Of a DNA stretch of 64,000 bases, positions 18,238 through 27,621 are shown piece by piece; the stretch's first letter is position 1, and each line of letters starts with the position of its first letter. Both the position numbers and the translations under genes were made by a program. The notes below the pieces were generated by a model that did not search any database, was not told the origin of the DNA, and was given only the letters and a program-made list of their open reading frames with translations. The DNA is taken from positions 62,001-126,000 of the forward strand of contig JABFGF010000006.1 in NCBI GenBank assembly GCA_013112635.1. Reading direction: 5' to 3'. The DNA is from Calditrichota bacterium. Lineage in GTDB: Bacteria > Calditrichota > Calditrichia > Calditrichales > J004.

Positions 18238-19482
18238 TTAAACGAGCAACCGTCGTAACATTTCCATACCCGTCATGGCACCGCGCATTTTATTAATACG
18301 ACGCTCTGTACCAAAATTAAACTGGCGTACAAATTCTTTTTCTTTATAGCGGGCAGCAACAAAACAAAGACCCACAGGTTTCTCTTTACTTCCACCATCC
18401 GGGCCGGCAATTCCTGTTGTAGAAATGGCGCAATCACTGTTAAATCTTTTTTGAATACCGCGTACCATTTCCAGGGCAGTTTGTTCACTAACAGCACCAA
18501 ACTTTTGCAGAGTTTCCTGGCTCACTTCGGTAAATTCTACTTTGGACTCATTGCTATATGTAACAATTCCACCATTATAAATTGCCGAGCTTCCCGGAAC
18601 ATCTGTTATCCAATCCTGGATTAAACCGCCGGTAAAACTTTCTACAATTGCCAGGGTCAGTTTTTTGCTGGAAAGCATTTCGACCATAACTTGTTCTATG
18701 TTGCGTTCATCATTTGTAAAGATATATTTCTGAGCTTTAATTCGGATTCTCTCTATAAATCCATGCCAGTTTTTTTCAATTCCCGAATCAGTCACCATAA
18801 GCCGGAACCGCATATCAACCCCAATTTGTTTTGGCAGAAATGCAACTGGGAATTGTGGATATGCTTCAATTTCAGCTTTCAAAATATCATATAACTTTGA
18901 TTCGGGGACGCCGGTTGTGCGCATGATTTCTGTTTTAATTTTGGGAAGATCAAACTTTGTTTTTAAAAACGGGATAAAATGATTTGTGACCATTGCTTTC
19001 ATTTCGCGAGGGACACCCGGCATAAATGAAAACCAGCTTCCATCCCTTTTCAGAATTAGCCCCGGCGCCGTACCAATTGGATTTGAGATTATCTGTGCAT
19101 CCACTGGTACCAAAGCCTGGCCCCGGTTAATTTCCAAAAACTTTTCGCTTCGGTTACGATCATGTATAAATTTTTTAAGGTCTTTTAAAACCGAATGGCT
19201 TTGGTGAAGTTTGGTATCAAAATAGGTACAGATTGTTGCTTTTGTAATATCATCCGGTGTTTGGCCAAGGCCGCCTGTTGTCATCACAATATTAGCGCGC
19301 TGATTTGCTTTTTGAAGTGCATCGAATATTTCATCCGGCTCATCAGCGATTGTTGTAATCCACTTTACCGAAATCCCGATATCCTTTAATTGCTGTGAAA
19401 TGAAGGTTACGTTTGTATTTACAGTATATCCGGCCAACAATTCATTCCCAATTGAAATTAATTCTGCACTAATTTCACTCAT
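18238..19482 (-). CDS. cinA: CinA-like nicotinamide-nucleotide amidase
   Basis: The 414-residue protein has the full two-domain CinA layout. The N-terminal MoCF-like domain (about 1-170) starts with AELISIGNELLAGYTVNTN and has the TTGGLGQTPDDITK motif; in this family it acts as an ADP-ribose pyrophosphatase. The C-terminal PncC domain (about 250-414) has the VESFTGGLI segment with its Ser and the STTGIAGPDGGSKEKPVG motif, and deamidates nicotinamide mononucleotide in pyridine nucleotide recycling. The ATG overlaps the pgpA stop by 4 bp, implying translational coupling. A pgsA-(pgpA)-cinA-recA order is widespread in bacteria and supports the call. Confidence 0.95.
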   Translation of the reverse strand: MSEISAELISIGNELLAGYTVNTNVTFISQQLKDIGISVKWITTIADEPDEIFDALQKANQRANIVMTTGGLGQTPDDITKATICTYFDTKLHQSHSVLKDLKKFIHDRNRSEKFLEINRGQALVPVDAQIISNPIGTAPGLILKRDGSWFSFMPGVPREMKAMVTNHFIPFLKTKFDLPKIKTEIMRTTGVPESKLYDILKAEIEAYPQFPVAFLPKQIGVDMRFRLMVTDSGIEKNWHGFIERIRIKAQKYIFTNDERNIEQVMVEMLSSKKLTLAIVESFTGGLIQDWITDVPGSSAIYNGGIVTYSNESKVEFTEVSQETLQKFGAVSEQTALEMVRGIQKRFNSDCAISTTGIAGPDGGSKEKPVGLCFVAARYKEKEFVRQFNFGTERRINKMRGAMTGMEMLRRLLV

Positions 19483-19961
19483 CTAAAAACTCCATAATAT
19501 ATTAGGACCTGCAAAATTATATTTGCATAAATCCCTGCCAAAACATCATCCAGCATTATGCCCCAACCAGATTTGAATTCTTGCAATCTATTTATGCCCA
19601 AAGGTTTGAGGATATCAAAAAAGCGAAACAGGATAAATCCGGAAATAATTATTATGACGGTACTTTCTGGAAGAAGAAGAAAGGTAATCCATTGGCCTGC
19701 AAATTCATCGATAACCACAAAACCGGGATCTTTACCAGAATGTTTTTCTACTTGGTCGCTAAAAACAATGCCTAAAATAAAAGCCGCAATTATTCCGATT
19801 GTTAATGCATAAACCTCAGGATTTATCAAGAAATAGAGCAGGGCGGCAATTGCGCTGGCAAAAGTACCGGGGGCTTTTGGGAAATAGCCTATCCCGCCGA
19901 CTGAGCCAATCGCAAAGGCAAAAAGATTCTTTTCTTTTTTGTCCTTTTCTAAGTGTGCCAT
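19479..19961 (-). CDS. pgpA: Phosphatidylglycerophosphatase A
   Basis: PgpA removes phosphate from phosphatidylglycerol-phosphate to give phosphatidylglycerol in the inner membrane. The 160-residue protein has four hydrophobic segments and the family signatures GSVGGIGYFPKAPGTFAS, FVVIDEFAGQW (metal-binding acidic pair) and RFFDILKPLGINRLQ followed by GIMLDDVLAG. It overlaps the end of pgsA by 13 bp and the start of cinA by 4 bp, so the two consecutive steps of phosphatidylglycerol synthesis are translated together. Confidence 0.96.
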   Translation of the reverse strand: MAHLEKDKKEKNLFAFAIGSVGGIGYFPKAPGTFASAIAALLYFLINPEVYALTIGIIAAFILGIVFSDQVEKHSGKDPGFVVIDEFAGQWITFLLLPESTVIIIISGFILFRFFDILKPLGINRLQEFKSGWGIMLDDVLAGIYANIILQVLIYYGVFR

Positions 19962-20554
19962 TTTTTAGTCAATCGTTTAAAAATCTCATTTATATGAGAG
20001 CGATTATACATAATATAATGTATTCCGCTTGCTGCAGTTAATACTGTAACAATAGCACCAATAATAGTTGGCCACATAATCCAGTCAGTCCAGGAATAAG
20101 AAAGGGTAATATCGGGGAGCATAGGAAAGGTTAGATAAAAAATCATTAACAAAACAAATCCCATTTGAATAAAAGTTTTTGTTTTAGCAAATGAACTCGT
20201 GATAATGACTTTTCCTCTATGCAGAGCATACATTCTTAAGGCAGTGATTAAAATATCACGAACAACGATAATAATGACCATCCACAAATATAAATAATCT
20301 TTATAGGCAAAAATAAACAAAGCGCTTGACACAAGAATCTTATCTGCAATAGGATCAAGAAATTGTCCAAGCCGTGTTGTATGATTTATTTTTCGGGCTA
20401 TATAACCATCGAGCCAATCTGTAAATGAGGCAAAAAAATAAATTATTGTAGCTAAGATCCGCGCGTTTTGTGTTTCCTGTAGAAAATAGTATATAAAGAA
20501 AGGTGTTAATACAATTCTAAGTAAAGTTAAAAGCGTAGGAATTTTTTGGATCAT
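19949..20554 (-). CDS. pgsA: CDP-diacylglycerol-glycerol-3-phosphate phosphatidyltransferase
   Basis: This integral membrane enzyme transfers a phosphatidyl group from CDP-diacylglycerol to glycerol-3-phosphate, the committed step to phosphatidylglycerol. The CDP-alcohol phosphotransferase motif D-x2-D-G-x2-A-R-x8-G-x3-D-x3-D is complete, running from DWLDGYIARK through GQFLDPIADK (about residues 46-70). There are about five transmembrane helices in 201 residues. The N-terminal IPTLLTLLRI is typical of PgsA. It heads the minus-strand run pgsA-pgpA-cinA-thpR-recA-recX. Confidence 0.96.
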   Translation of the reverse strand: MIQKIPTLLTLLRIVLTPFFIYYFLQETQNARILATIIYFFASFTDWLDGYIARKINHTTRLGQFLDPIADKILVSSALFIFAYKDYLYLWMVIIIVVRDILITALRMYALHRGKVIITSSFAKTKTFIQMGFVLLMIFYLTFPMLPDITLSYSWTDWIMWPTIIGAIVTVLTAASGIHYIMYNRSHINEIFKRLTKKWHT

Positions 20555-20917
20555 ATTAATACAGAAATTTTTTACTGTAAGCTGAATGTTTTAAAATTAA
20601 AATAAGCTAAAGAACAAAATTACAAATTTAGCCCTATATATAAAAATATTAAATATCATGCCGACAGTAGTAGAATTGTGGTTAATAGTATTTTATATGA
20701 TGAGATGCATAAATCTTGTGAATTATGTATAAAAGAATGAATAACTCTGATGAAATAATTTTTGTGAATGATATTTCAATGTCTTAAATTATCAGATTAT
20801 GTGAAATAATTATTTTTACTAATCTTATTTCTTTAGAAAGGTTAAAAAAAATATCTCTTTCAAATTGAATTACTATAGAAACTATATCATAAATATAACT
20901 CAAAAGTAGGACGTTGT
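20555..20917. other. Divergent AT-rich intergenic region, pgsA / nqrA
   Basis: These 363 bases hold the control regions of the pgsA run and the nqr operon. They are very AT-rich and have no coding frame. AGGACG lies just before the nqrA start. I saw no riboswitch-like or tRNA-like fold and no -10/-35 pair that stands out from the AT background. Confidence 0.5.
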
Positions 20918-22264
20918 ATGGCAGAGTTTAAATTAAAAAAAGGTTTTGATATTAAGGTTGCGGGTAAAGCCGATTTGGAGCTTACCGATTTAGGTGCTCC
21001 TAAAAAAGTTGCATTGCAGCCGACTGATTTTCGTGGATACAAACCAAAGCTTGAAGTTGAGGTTGGTTCCCAGGTGAAAAAAGGTTCACCTCTTTTCCAT
21101 TTAAAAAGTAATGAAGCGATTAAGTTTGTTTCTCCTGTAAGTGGAAAAGTTGTAGAAATAAACCGTGGTGAGAGGCGTGCTATTGTAGAAGTGGTTGTAG
21201 AAAACGACTCTAAAGATGAGGCGCTTAAATTTGATACTTTTTCTGATTCAACAACAAAAGAGCAAATAATTGATACCATGTCAAAAGGTGGTATGTGGCC
21301 TTTGGTTCGTCAACGCCCGTTTAGCAAAATTGCAAATCCGGCAGATACACCTCGTGATATTTTTATTTCAGGAATGGATACTGCTCCGCTTGCTGCTGAT
21401 ATGAAATTTATTATGCAGGGTCTTGAAAAAGATTTTCAGCTTGGTGTAAATATTATTTCAAAATTAACTGAAGGTAAAATCTATTTAAGTACAGAAAGCG
21501 GTGCGGAAGGTATACCTGCATTTCAGAATGTAATTAATGTAGAAAAAAATACTTTTTCCGGACCACATCCGGCAGGTAATGTGGGTGTTCAAATTCACCA
21601 TATTAAACCGGTAAAAAGAGACATTGTTTGGTATGTCCAGCCTTATGCAGTTGCTATGATTGGTCAGTTTTTCCGTACAGGTGAATACGCATCAGAAAGA
21701 ATTGTTGCCATTGCAGGACATGCATTAAAGAAAAAGCAATATTTTAAAACAATTTTAGGTGTACCGGTTGCTTCTCTAATAACTGAGGCAAACCTGGCCC
21801 ATCCGGATTGCCGTTTAATATCCGGTAACGTTTTAACAGGTCGTAAAGTTCTGCACAAAGGGTATGTCGGATATTATGACAATCTTATTTCTGTAATACC
21901 AGAGGGACCAAAGGAACGACGCCTTATCGGTTGGTATCGTCCAGGTTTTAATTTGCGGAGTCATTCAAAATCATTTTTATCTACATGGGTTAACCGTGAT
22001 GAAAATGAGGTTGATACGCTTTTAAATGGTGGAGACAGAACATTTGTTATGAGCGGTGATTACGAAAATGTGCTGCCGATGGATGTCTATCCTGTATACC
22101 TTGCAAAAAGTATTATGGCCGAAGATATAGAAGAAATGGAAGGTCTTGGAATTCTTGAAGTGGACGAAGAGGATCTTGCCTTATGTAGTTATATCTGTCC
22201 ATCAAAAAATGATTTTGGCAAAATTGTGCGTCAGGGCTTGGACTTAATTGAAAAAGAAGGATAG
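20918..22264 (+). CDS. nqrA: Na+-translocating NADH:quinone reductase subunit A
   Basis: NqrA is the large peripheral cytoplasmic subunit that lies over NqrB and contributes to quinone reduction. The 448-residue length is normal. It opens with FKLKKGFDIKVAGK, followed by a biotinyl-lipoyl-like barrel segment (VEVGSQVKKGSPLFHLK) and a SPVSGKVVEINRGERRA motif typical of NqrA and RnfC. Further on are GMDTAPLAAD, FSGPHPAGNVGVQIHHI and the C-terminal CSYICPSKNDFG. Unlike RnfC it lacks [4Fe-4S] CxxCxxC motifs, which separates Nqr from Rnf. It is the first gene of the complete nqrABCDEF operon, which pumps Na+ out during NADH oxidation. Confidence 0.97.
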   Translation: MAEFKLKKGFDIKVAGKADLELTDLGAPKKVALQPTDFRGYKPKLEVEVGSQVKKGSPLFHLKSNEAIKFVSPVSGKVVEINRGERRAIVEVVVENDSKDEALKFDTFSDSTTKEQIIDTMSKGGMWPLVRQRPFSKIANPADTPRDIFISGMDTAPLAADMKFIMQGLEKDFQLGVNIISKLTEGKIYLSTESGAEGIPAFQNVINVEKNTFSGPHPAGNVGVQIHHIKPVKRDIVWYVQPYAVAMIGQFFRTGEYASERIVAIAGHALKKKQYFKTILGVPVASLITEANLAHPDCRLISGNVLTGRKVLHKGYVGYYDNLISVIPEGPKERRLIGWYRPGFNLRSHSKSFLSTWVNRDENEVDTLLNGGDRTFVMSGDYENVLPMDVYPVYLAKSIMAEDIEEMEGLGILEVDEEDLALCSYICPSKNDFGKIVRQGLDLIEKEG

Positions 22265-22329
22265 ACTGACTCCAGGTCTGAGCAATAAAATATTAATCAA
22301 TAAAAATTATATAACATAGGATTAGAAAA

Positions 22330-23514
22330 TTGAAATTTTTACATGATCTTATAGAAAAACAAAAGCCTCTCTTTGACAAAGGTGGAAAGCTGGAAAAATA
22401 CTTTCCAATCTTTGAGATGACGGAGACAATTTTGTTCTGGACAAATGCCCGGACAAAGTCGGGGCCACATATTAGGGGCGGTTTAGATACAAAACGGTAT
22501 ATGATGATGGTTGTTGTTGCCTTACTACCAATGACCTTGTTTGGAATGTACAATACCGGGCTTCAACATTTTCAAGCAGTTGGAGAAGTGGCTTCTTTTA
22601 TGGATGCCTTTATGTTTGGGTTCTGGCAAGTTTTACCGCTGATAATTGTTTCTTATGCAGTTGGTGGTTTTTGGGAAGTCCTTTTTGCCATTATTCGCAA
22701 ACACGAAGTGAATGAAGGTTTTCTTGTAACAGGATTATTATTTCCATTAATCTTGCCTGCAACAATGCCGTTATGGCAAGCAGCAATCGGTATTTCATTT
22801 GGTGTTGTAATTGGCAAAGAAGTATTTGGCGGAACCGGTATGAATATTCTCAATCCGGCTTTAACGGGGCGTGCCTTTTTATTCTTTGCGTATCCGGGGA
22901 AAATTTCCGGTGATAAAGTGTGGATCGCAATTGATTCTGCAAAGGACAAAGTAATTGATGGTTTTTCAGGAGCCACACCTTTGTTAGCCGCTACAAGTGC
23001 AGAAGGAAACCAGTCTGCTGCTACTGCTGTTAGCGAGGCCGGATTTTCAGTAATGGATATGTTTTATGGTTTTGTGCCGGGAAGTTGGGGAGAAACTTCA
23101 GTTCTTGCAGCTTTAATCGGAGCAGCTATATTAATAGTTACAGGTGTTGGAAGTTGGCGAATTATGTTATCCGTTGTTCTTGGTGGTATGGCCATGGGAA
23201 CTTTAATGAACATGCTGGCAGGAGAAGGTTCTTCTCCGATTCTATCTTTACCGGCATATATGCATTTGTTAATGGGTGGTTTTGCATTAGGTACTGTTTT
23301 TATGGCAACAGATCCTGTATCTGCAGCACAGACTTCCACTGGTAAATGGATTTACGGATTTTTAATTGGCTTGCTTGCTGTTTTAATTCGCGCTGTTAAT
23401 CCTGCGTATCCTGAAGGTATGATGCTTGCAATTTTATTCATGAACGTCTTTGCTCCTCTAATTGATTATTTTGTGGTGCAGGCAAATATTAAAAGGAGGT
23501 TAAGTCGTGCATAG
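22330..23514 (+). CDS. nqrB: Na+-translocating NADH:quinone reductase subunit B
   Basis: NqrB is the main membrane subunit. It binds covalent FMN and riboflavin and forms part of the Na+ path. The 394-residue protein has about ten transmembrane helices. The covalent-flavin motif SGAT is present in DGFSGATPLLAA, placing the FMN on about Thr216. The start is a TTG with AGGA seven bases upstream; the resulting KFLHDLIEKQKPLF-type N-terminus and the following KGGKLEKYFP match the family. A 65-bp spacer separates it from nqrA, and its stop overlaps the nqrC start by 8 bp. Confidence 0.97.
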   Translation: MKFLHDLIEKQKPLFDKGGKLEKYFPIFEMTETILFWTNARTKSGPHIRGGLDTKRYMMMVVVALLPMTLFGMYNTGLQHFQAVGEVASFMDAFMFGFWQVLPLIIVSYAVGGFWEVLFAIIRKHEVNEGFLVTGLLFPLILPATMPLWQAAIGISFGVVIGKEVFGGTGMNILNPALTGRAFLFFAYPGKISGDKVWIAIDSAKDKVIDGFSGATPLLAATSAEGNQSAATAVSEAGFSVMDMFYGFVPGSWGETSVLAALIGAAILIVTGVGSWRIMLSVVLGGMAMGTLMNMLAGEGSSPILSLPAYMHLLMGGFALGTVFMATDPVSAAQTSTGKWIYGFLIGLLAVLIRAVNPAYPEGMMLAILFMNVFAPLIDYFVVQANIKRRLSRA

Positions 23515-24238
23515 TGATTTTCAAACATTTCGTTTTGCGATTATAATTACGCTTGTTTGTAGTTTGCTATTGGCAACTGCGGCAACGTTTTTAAAACCAA
23601 GACAAGTAGAAAATGTTAAACTCGATATTAAAAAGAATATTTTAAAAAGTGCCGGGATAACAGATCCAAACACTGAACTGAGCCGTGAAGATATTCAATC
23701 CCTTTATGAAAAAAACATTGCTGAAAGTGTTATTAATGACCAAGGTGCCAGTGTAGAAGGAAAAAGCCCTTCCGATATTAATCCTAAAGCAAATGAAGGA
23801 TTGATGGCTCTTTACCAATGGAAAGATGGCGAAGCCGTTAAAGCTTATATAATTCCTATTTCAGGAAAAGGTTTATGGTCCACCATTTATGGTTATCTGG
23901 CGATTGAACCTGATGGAGCAACTGTTAAAGGTATTACATTTTATCAGCATGGAGAAACACCCGGTTTAGGTGGAGAAATTGAAAAAAGTTGGTTTACTGA
24001 CAGCTATATCGGCAAAAGAATAATTAACCCGCAGGGTGAGTTGGTTTCAGTAACCTCTGTTCGCGGAAAAATTAAAGATAAAGTGCCTGAGAGTGAATTC
24101 TATCATAATGTAGATGGAATTAGCGGTGCCACGCTAACAACCCGTGGAGTTAACGATTTTCTTAAAGAAGACTTAGAAGCATATGAATCATATTTTAAAA
24201 TTGTAAGGGAAGCGCAGAAGGAGGTAGATAATGGCTGA
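23507..24238 (+). CDS. nqrC: Na+-translocating NADH:quinone reductase subunit C
   Basis: NqrC is anchored by one N-terminal helix (about residues 10-30) and carries its soluble domain on the outer face of the membrane, with FMN linked covalently to Thr. The flavinylation motif is SGATLT in [12 protein letters not shown], with Thr at about residue 209. Upstream segments [15 protein letters not shown] and [10 protein letters not shown] are typical. Start is GTG 23507, backed by a strong AAAAGGAGG site; the gene overlaps nqrB by 8 bp. Maturation needs an ApbE flavin transferase, which is not in the window. Confidence 0.97.
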   Translation: MHSDFQTFRFAIIITLVCSLLLATAATFLKPRQVENVKLDIKKNILKSAGITDPNTELSREDIQSLYEKNIAESVINDQGASVEGKSPSDINPKANEGLMALYQWKDGEAVKAYIIPISGKGLWSTIYGYLAIEPDGATVKGITFYQHGETPGLGGEIEKSWFTDSYIGKRIINPQGELVSVTSVRGKIKDKVPESEFYHNVDGISGATLTTRGVNDFLKEDLEAYESYFKIVREAQKEVDNG

Positions 24239-24893
24239 TCAAGCAGTTGAAGTAAAACAGCCTAAAGAGGGCATGTTTTCAAAGAAAAACCTTAAAGCAT
24301 TGCGCGAACCGTTAAGTTCAAACAATCCTATTACATTTCAGGTATTAGGGATTTGTTCAGCACTTGCTGTTACAGTACAAATGCGAACAGCGCTTGTAAT
24401 GTCTCTTGCTGTAATGTTTGTTTTGGCTTTCTCAAACGTAAGTCTTTCAATGTTGCGTAAATTTATCCCATCAAAAATCAGGATAATTGTAGAGCTTGCA
24501 GTAATTGCAACACTTGTAATTTTGGTGGATCAAATCTTAAAAGCATATTTGTATGATATAAGTAAACAGCTAAGCGTATTTGTTGGGCTTATTATTACAA
24601 ATTGTATAATTATGGGGCGCGCCGAAGCGTTTGCTCTGCAAAATAAACCCTGGCCTTCATTTTTAGATGGTTTAGGAAATGCCCTTGGTTATGGCTGGAT
24701 ATTAATGACGATTGCTGTTGGCAGGGAAGTACTTGGTAGTGGCAGTTTTATGGGTTTTAAAATAATTCCGGAAGCGTTTTATGCTGCGGGTTATGAAGAT
24801 ATGGGCTTGATGGTTCTGGCACCGGGAGCATTTATTTTGCTCGGTTTGCTTGTCTGGGTCCAAAGAACAATCACCAAAACTGTTCATGAATAA
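24231..24893 (+). CDS. nqrD: Na+-translocating NADH:quinone reductase subunit D
   Basis: A membrane subunit of 220 residues with about six helices, homologous to RnfE. With NqrE it forms a pseudo-symmetric pair holding an intramembrane iron centre. Recognisable segments are [34 protein letters not shown] (the Cys lies in the conserved iron-ligand region) and [13 protein letters not shown]. An AGGAGG site precedes the ATG, which overlaps the nqrC stop by 8 bp. Confidence 0.97.
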   Translation: MADQAVEVKQPKEGMFSKKNLKALREPLSSNNPITFQVLGICSALAVTVQMRTALVMSLAVMFVLAFSNVSLSMLRKFIPSKIRIIVELAVIATLVILVDQILKAYLYDISKQLSVFVGLIITNCIIMGRAEAFALQNKPWPSFLDGLGNALGYGWILMTIAVGREVLGSGSFMGFKIIPEAFYAAGYEDMGLMVLAPGAFILLGLLVWVQRTITKTVHE

Positions 24894-24905
24894 TAGAGGT
24901 TTGAT

Positions 24906-25514
24906 ATGGAGCATTATTTAAGTTTATTTGTAAAAGCCGTATTTGTAGAAAATATCCTTCTTGCTTTCTTTCTTGGGATGTGTTCCTTTTTAGCAGTTTC
25001 TAAGAAGGTTGAAACATCATTAGGATTAGGGGCTGCGGTCATTTTCGTTTTGACAATAACAACACCGACAAACTGGTTTATCAACACTTATCTGTTAAAA
25101 GATGGCGCTCTTGCCTGGGCAGGATTTCCCGGTGTGGATTTAAGCTTTCTTGTTTTTATTACTTTTATTGCTGTGATTGCTGCAATGGTGCAACTTGTTG
25201 AAATGGTTTTAGATAAGTTTTCACCAAAACTATATGCGGCCCTTGGGATATTTTTACCATTAATTGCTGTAAACTGCGCAATCTTAGGTTCTTCTTTGTT
25301 TTTAGTAGAACGTGATTATACTCTGGGTGAGTCAACCGTATTTGGTTTTGGTTCCGGGGTTGGTTTCTTTTTAGCGATTGTGGCAATGTCTGCAATTCGT
25401 ACAAAAATGCGTTATTCCAATGTACCTGCTGGTTTAAAAGGTCTTGGAATTACAATGTTAATTACAGGTTTAATGTCAATGGCATTTATGATTTTTGCCG
25501 GAATTCAACTATAA
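24906..25514 (+). CDS. nqrE: Na+-translocating NADH:quinone reductase subunit E
   Basis: A membrane subunit of 202 residues with six helices, homologous to RnfA and paralogous to NqrD. Family motifs are [21 protein letters not shown] (with Cys in the conserved helix-1 position), [15 protein letters not shown] (second conserved Cys) and [15 protein letters not shown]. It begins 12 bp after nqrD. The following gap to nqrF is filled by a repeat element rather than by the usual tight junction. Confidence 0.97.
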   Translation: MEHYLSLFVKAVFVENILLAFFLGMCSFLAVSKKVETSLGLGAAVIFVLTITTPTNWFINTYLLKDGALAWAGFPGVDLSFLVFITFIAVIAAMVQLVEMVLDKFSPKLYAALGIFLPLIAVNCAILGSSLFLVERDYTLGESTVFGFGSGVGFFLAIVAMSAIRTKMRYSNVPAGLKGLGITMLITGLMSMAFMIFAGIQL

Positions 25515-25523
25515 TAACAGGTT

Positions 25524-25596
25524 GTCATGCTGAGGCACGAAGCATCCCCTTCGATTATTGGATTCTTCTCTATGGCTACGCAACGCTCAGAATGAC
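25524..25596. repeat. Dispersed inverted repeat, GTCATTCTG family, between nqrE and nqrF
   Basis: Two opposed arms, GTCATGCTGAGGCACGAAG and the complement-type arm ending in CGCTCAGAATGAC, face each other over a short centre. The arms share the GTCATNCTGAG...GAAG core with the array at 26.95-27.99 kb and with 54.58 kb. The element splits nqrE from nqrF without an obvious terminator, so cotranscription through a hairpin is likely. Confidence 0.8.
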
Positions 25597-25640
25597 ACTT
25601 GTGGCGCAAGTTAAAATTAAAATAAAGTGGAGTAATTAAA

Positions 25641-26867
25641 ATGCCGGGTATGGAAGTTTTAGGAATAAGCGCGGTTGTATTTACAGGGGTAATTATAATC
25701 CTTGTGGGCATTCTCACCTTTGCCGAATCCAAGCTTGTTCAAAAAGGTGATGTAAAATTATTAATAAATGGCGATGAAGAGAAAAGCCCAACCGTTCAAG
25801 CAGGAACAAATCTTCTCTCTACACTCTCCAATAATGGCATTTTCCTTCCATCTGCATGTGGTGGACAGGGAACATGTGCAATGTGTACCTGTCAGATTTT
25901 AGAAGGTGGTGGCGATGTTCTGCCAACTGAAGAATCTCAGCTGAGCCGCGGTGATATTAAAAATCATGTTCGTCTGGCTTGTCAGGTTAAAGTAAAAAAT
26001 GATTTGAAACTTCACATTGATGAAGAAATATTCAATATCCAAAAATTTGAATGTACAGTGCGTTCAAATGATAATGTGGCTACTTTTATTAAAGAGCTGG
26101 TTCTGGAACTTCCTTCAGGACAGAATTTGGATTTTGAGGCTGGTGGATATATTCAGATTTACATACCACCTTATAATCTTACTTTCAAAGATTTTGATAT
26201 TCAGGATGAATATAAACCCGATTGGGATAAATTTGATTTATGGCCAACAAAAGGAAGCAACGATGAAGAAATCTTCCGCGCATATTCCATGGCCAACCAT
26301 CCTGCAGAAGGAAATATTGTAATGCTTAATGTACGTATTGCAACAGCTCCTCCGGGAACTGATTTTCCTCCGGGAATTTCCTCGTCTTATATTTTTAATT
26401 TAAAACCGGGTGATAAGGTGACCGTAAGTGGGCCTTATGGAGAATTCTTTATAAAAGAAACAGAACGCGAAATGGTTTATATCGGCGGTGGTGCAGGTAT
26501 GGCACCAATGCGCAGCCATTTGTTCCACTTGTTTCATACATTAAAAACTGGCCGAAAAGTATCATTCTTTTATGGTGCCCGTTCATTACGTGAAATGTTT
26601 TACCATGATCAGTTTTTGGCAATTGCCGAGAAATTTCCAAATTTCAATTATAATGTGGCTCTTTCCGATCCTATGCCGGAAGATAACTGGACCGGGTTAA
26701 CGGGCTTTATACATCAGGCTGCTTATGAGTCGTATCTAAGTAAGCATGAGGCACCCGAGGATTTGGAATACTATATGTGTGGCCCACCCATGATGATCAG
26801 CGCTGTTGAGAATATGCTCTACAACTTGGGTGTTGAAAAAGAAATGATTGCATTTGATGAGTTCTAA
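25641..26867 (+). CDS. nqrF: Na+-translocating NADH:quinone reductase subunit F
   Basis: NqrF is the NADH-oxidising entry subunit. An N-terminal membrane helix (about 5-27) is followed by a plant-type [2Fe-2S] domain with ligands Cys73, Cys79, Cys82 and Cys114 ([10 protein letters not shown] and RLACQ). The FAD-binding domain has RAYSMAN and the NADH domain has the [15 protein letters not shown] and [11 protein letters not shown] motifs and the C-terminal FDEF. The 408-residue length is normal. It closes the operon and is followed within 30 bp by a strong intrinsic terminator. Confidence 0.98.
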   Translation: MPGMEVLGISAVVFTGVIIILVGILTFAESKLVQKGDVKLLINGDEEKSPTVQAGTNLLSTLSNNGIFLPSACGGQGTCAMCTCQILEGGGDVLPTEESQLSRGDIKNHVRLACQVKVKNDLKLHIDEEIFNIQKFECTVRSNDNVATFIKELVLELPSGQNLDFEAGGYIQIYIPPYNLTFKDFDIQDEYKPDWDKFDLWPTKGSNDEEIFRAYSMANHPAEGNIVMLNVRIATAPPGTDFPPGISSSYIFNLKPGDKVTVSGPYGEFFIKETEREMVYIGGGAGMAPMRSHLFHLFHTLKTGRKVSFFYGARSLREMFYHDQFLAIAEKFPNFNYNVALSDPMPEDNWTGLTGFIHQAAYESYLSKHEAPEDLEYYMCGPPMMISAVENMLYNLGVEKEMIAFDEF

Positions 26868-26892
26868 AGAATTAGTTCATATTTTTATGTAG

Positions 26893-26926
26893 AAAAAAAA
26901 GCGGGTTTTTAACCCGCTTTTTTTTT
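26893..26926 (+). terminator. Intrinsic terminator of the nqr operon
   Basis: An A-rich run, then GCGGGTT, a short T loop and AACCCGC followed by nine T, 25 bases after the nqrF stop. The stem is perfect and flanked by complementary A and T tracts, so it could work in both directions. Confidence 0.93.
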
Positions 26927-26952
26927 GAGAAGTGCGCACGTTTATCATCCTG

Positions 26953-27293
26953 GATTCTTCACTTCGTTCAGAATGACAAATGATTGTCATCCTGAGTAAA
27001 ACGAAGGATCTCACTCCATGGGCTTAGATTCTTCACTGCGTTCAGAATTACAAAGTTTTTGTCATCATGGGATTCTTCACTTTGTTCAGAATGACAAATG
27101 ATTGTTATCCTGAGTAAAACGAAGGATCTCAGTGTTTAGCCGTAGATTCTTCACTACGTTCAGAATGACAAGGTTTTTGCCATCATGGGATTCTTCACTT
27201 TGTTCAGAATGACAGATGGTTTTTGTCATCATGGGATTCTTCACTTTGTTCAGAATGACAGATGGTTGTCATCCTGAGTGAAACGAAGGATCT
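26953..27293. repeat. Left half of satellite-like inverted-repeat array
   Basis: About nine copies of one 26-28 bp unit occur in two orientations. The F form is GATTCTTCACT-N-CGTTCAGAATGACA and the R form is GTCATCCTGAG...GAAGGATC, approximately its reverse complement. F copies start at 26953, 27027, 27071, 27145, 27189 and 27235; R copies start near 26985, 27103 and 27267. F units at 26953, 27071 and 27189 are exactly 118 bp apart, so F-R-F blocks form a higher-order tandem repeat. Several F units follow a truncated R arm (GTCATCATGG). It begins right after the nqr terminator and ends 8 bp before the GIY-YIG stop codon. Confidence 0.9.
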
Positions 27294-27301
27294 ATTTTTT
27301 T

Positions 27302-27586
27302 TTATTTTGGATCGATTTCTTTCCAATCAGTGTTAACTGATTCAATCAAATCTATTTTCTTAAATCTCTTCCATCCTTTAATCTGTTTCTCTCTTCTGAT
27401 TGCGTATTCTATGCTTGTAAAATGCTCAAAATAAATAAGTTTACTCACGTTGTACTTTGAAGTGAACCCTTTTATAATCTTATTCTTGTGCTCAAAAACT
27501 CGTTTAACCAAGTCATTTGTGACACCTGTGTATAAAACGTTGTTAGTTTTGTTTGTTAAAATATACACGTAATAATTATGGTTCAT
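27302..27586 (-). CDS. GIY-YIG domain endonuclease (small, stand-alone)
   Basis: A compact GIY-YIG nuclease-like protein of about 94 residues. The two signature strands are YYVYILTNK (GIY equivalent) and VLYTGVTNDLVKRVFEHK (YIG equivalent with the following Arg and His). Then come GFTSKYNVSKLIYFE and AIRREKQIKGWKRFKKIDLIE, all typical of the short bacterial GIY-YIG group. The family cuts DNA with one metal ion; the role of these short members is mostly unknown. ATG 27586 (MNHNYYVYIL) is preferred; the longer frame to 27631 would read into the repeat unit at 27622. The gene lies inside the inverted-repeat array and is flanked by an R unit on one side and an F unit on the other, which suggests that it entered or spread with the repeats. 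Confidence 0.85.
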   Translation of the reverse strand: MNHNYYVYILTNKTNNVLYTGVTNDLVKRVFEHKNKIIKGFTSKYNVSKLIYFEHFTSIEYAIRREKQIKGWKRFKKIDLIESVNTDWKEIDPK

Positions 27587-27621
27587 ATGATTGAGATGTT
27601 GGTTTCTATTGTTTACTGTGG

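Noticed and set aside
20555-20917. Possible regulatory RNA or riboswitch before nqrA
   Set aside because: Only AT-rich sequence with no stable or recognisable fold was seen.
20918-26867. Rnf complex instead of Nqr
   Set aside because: The A subunit lacks the cysteine cluster motifs of RnfC, no RnfB ferredoxin gene is present, and an NqrF with [2Fe-2S], FAD and NADH motifs closes the operon.
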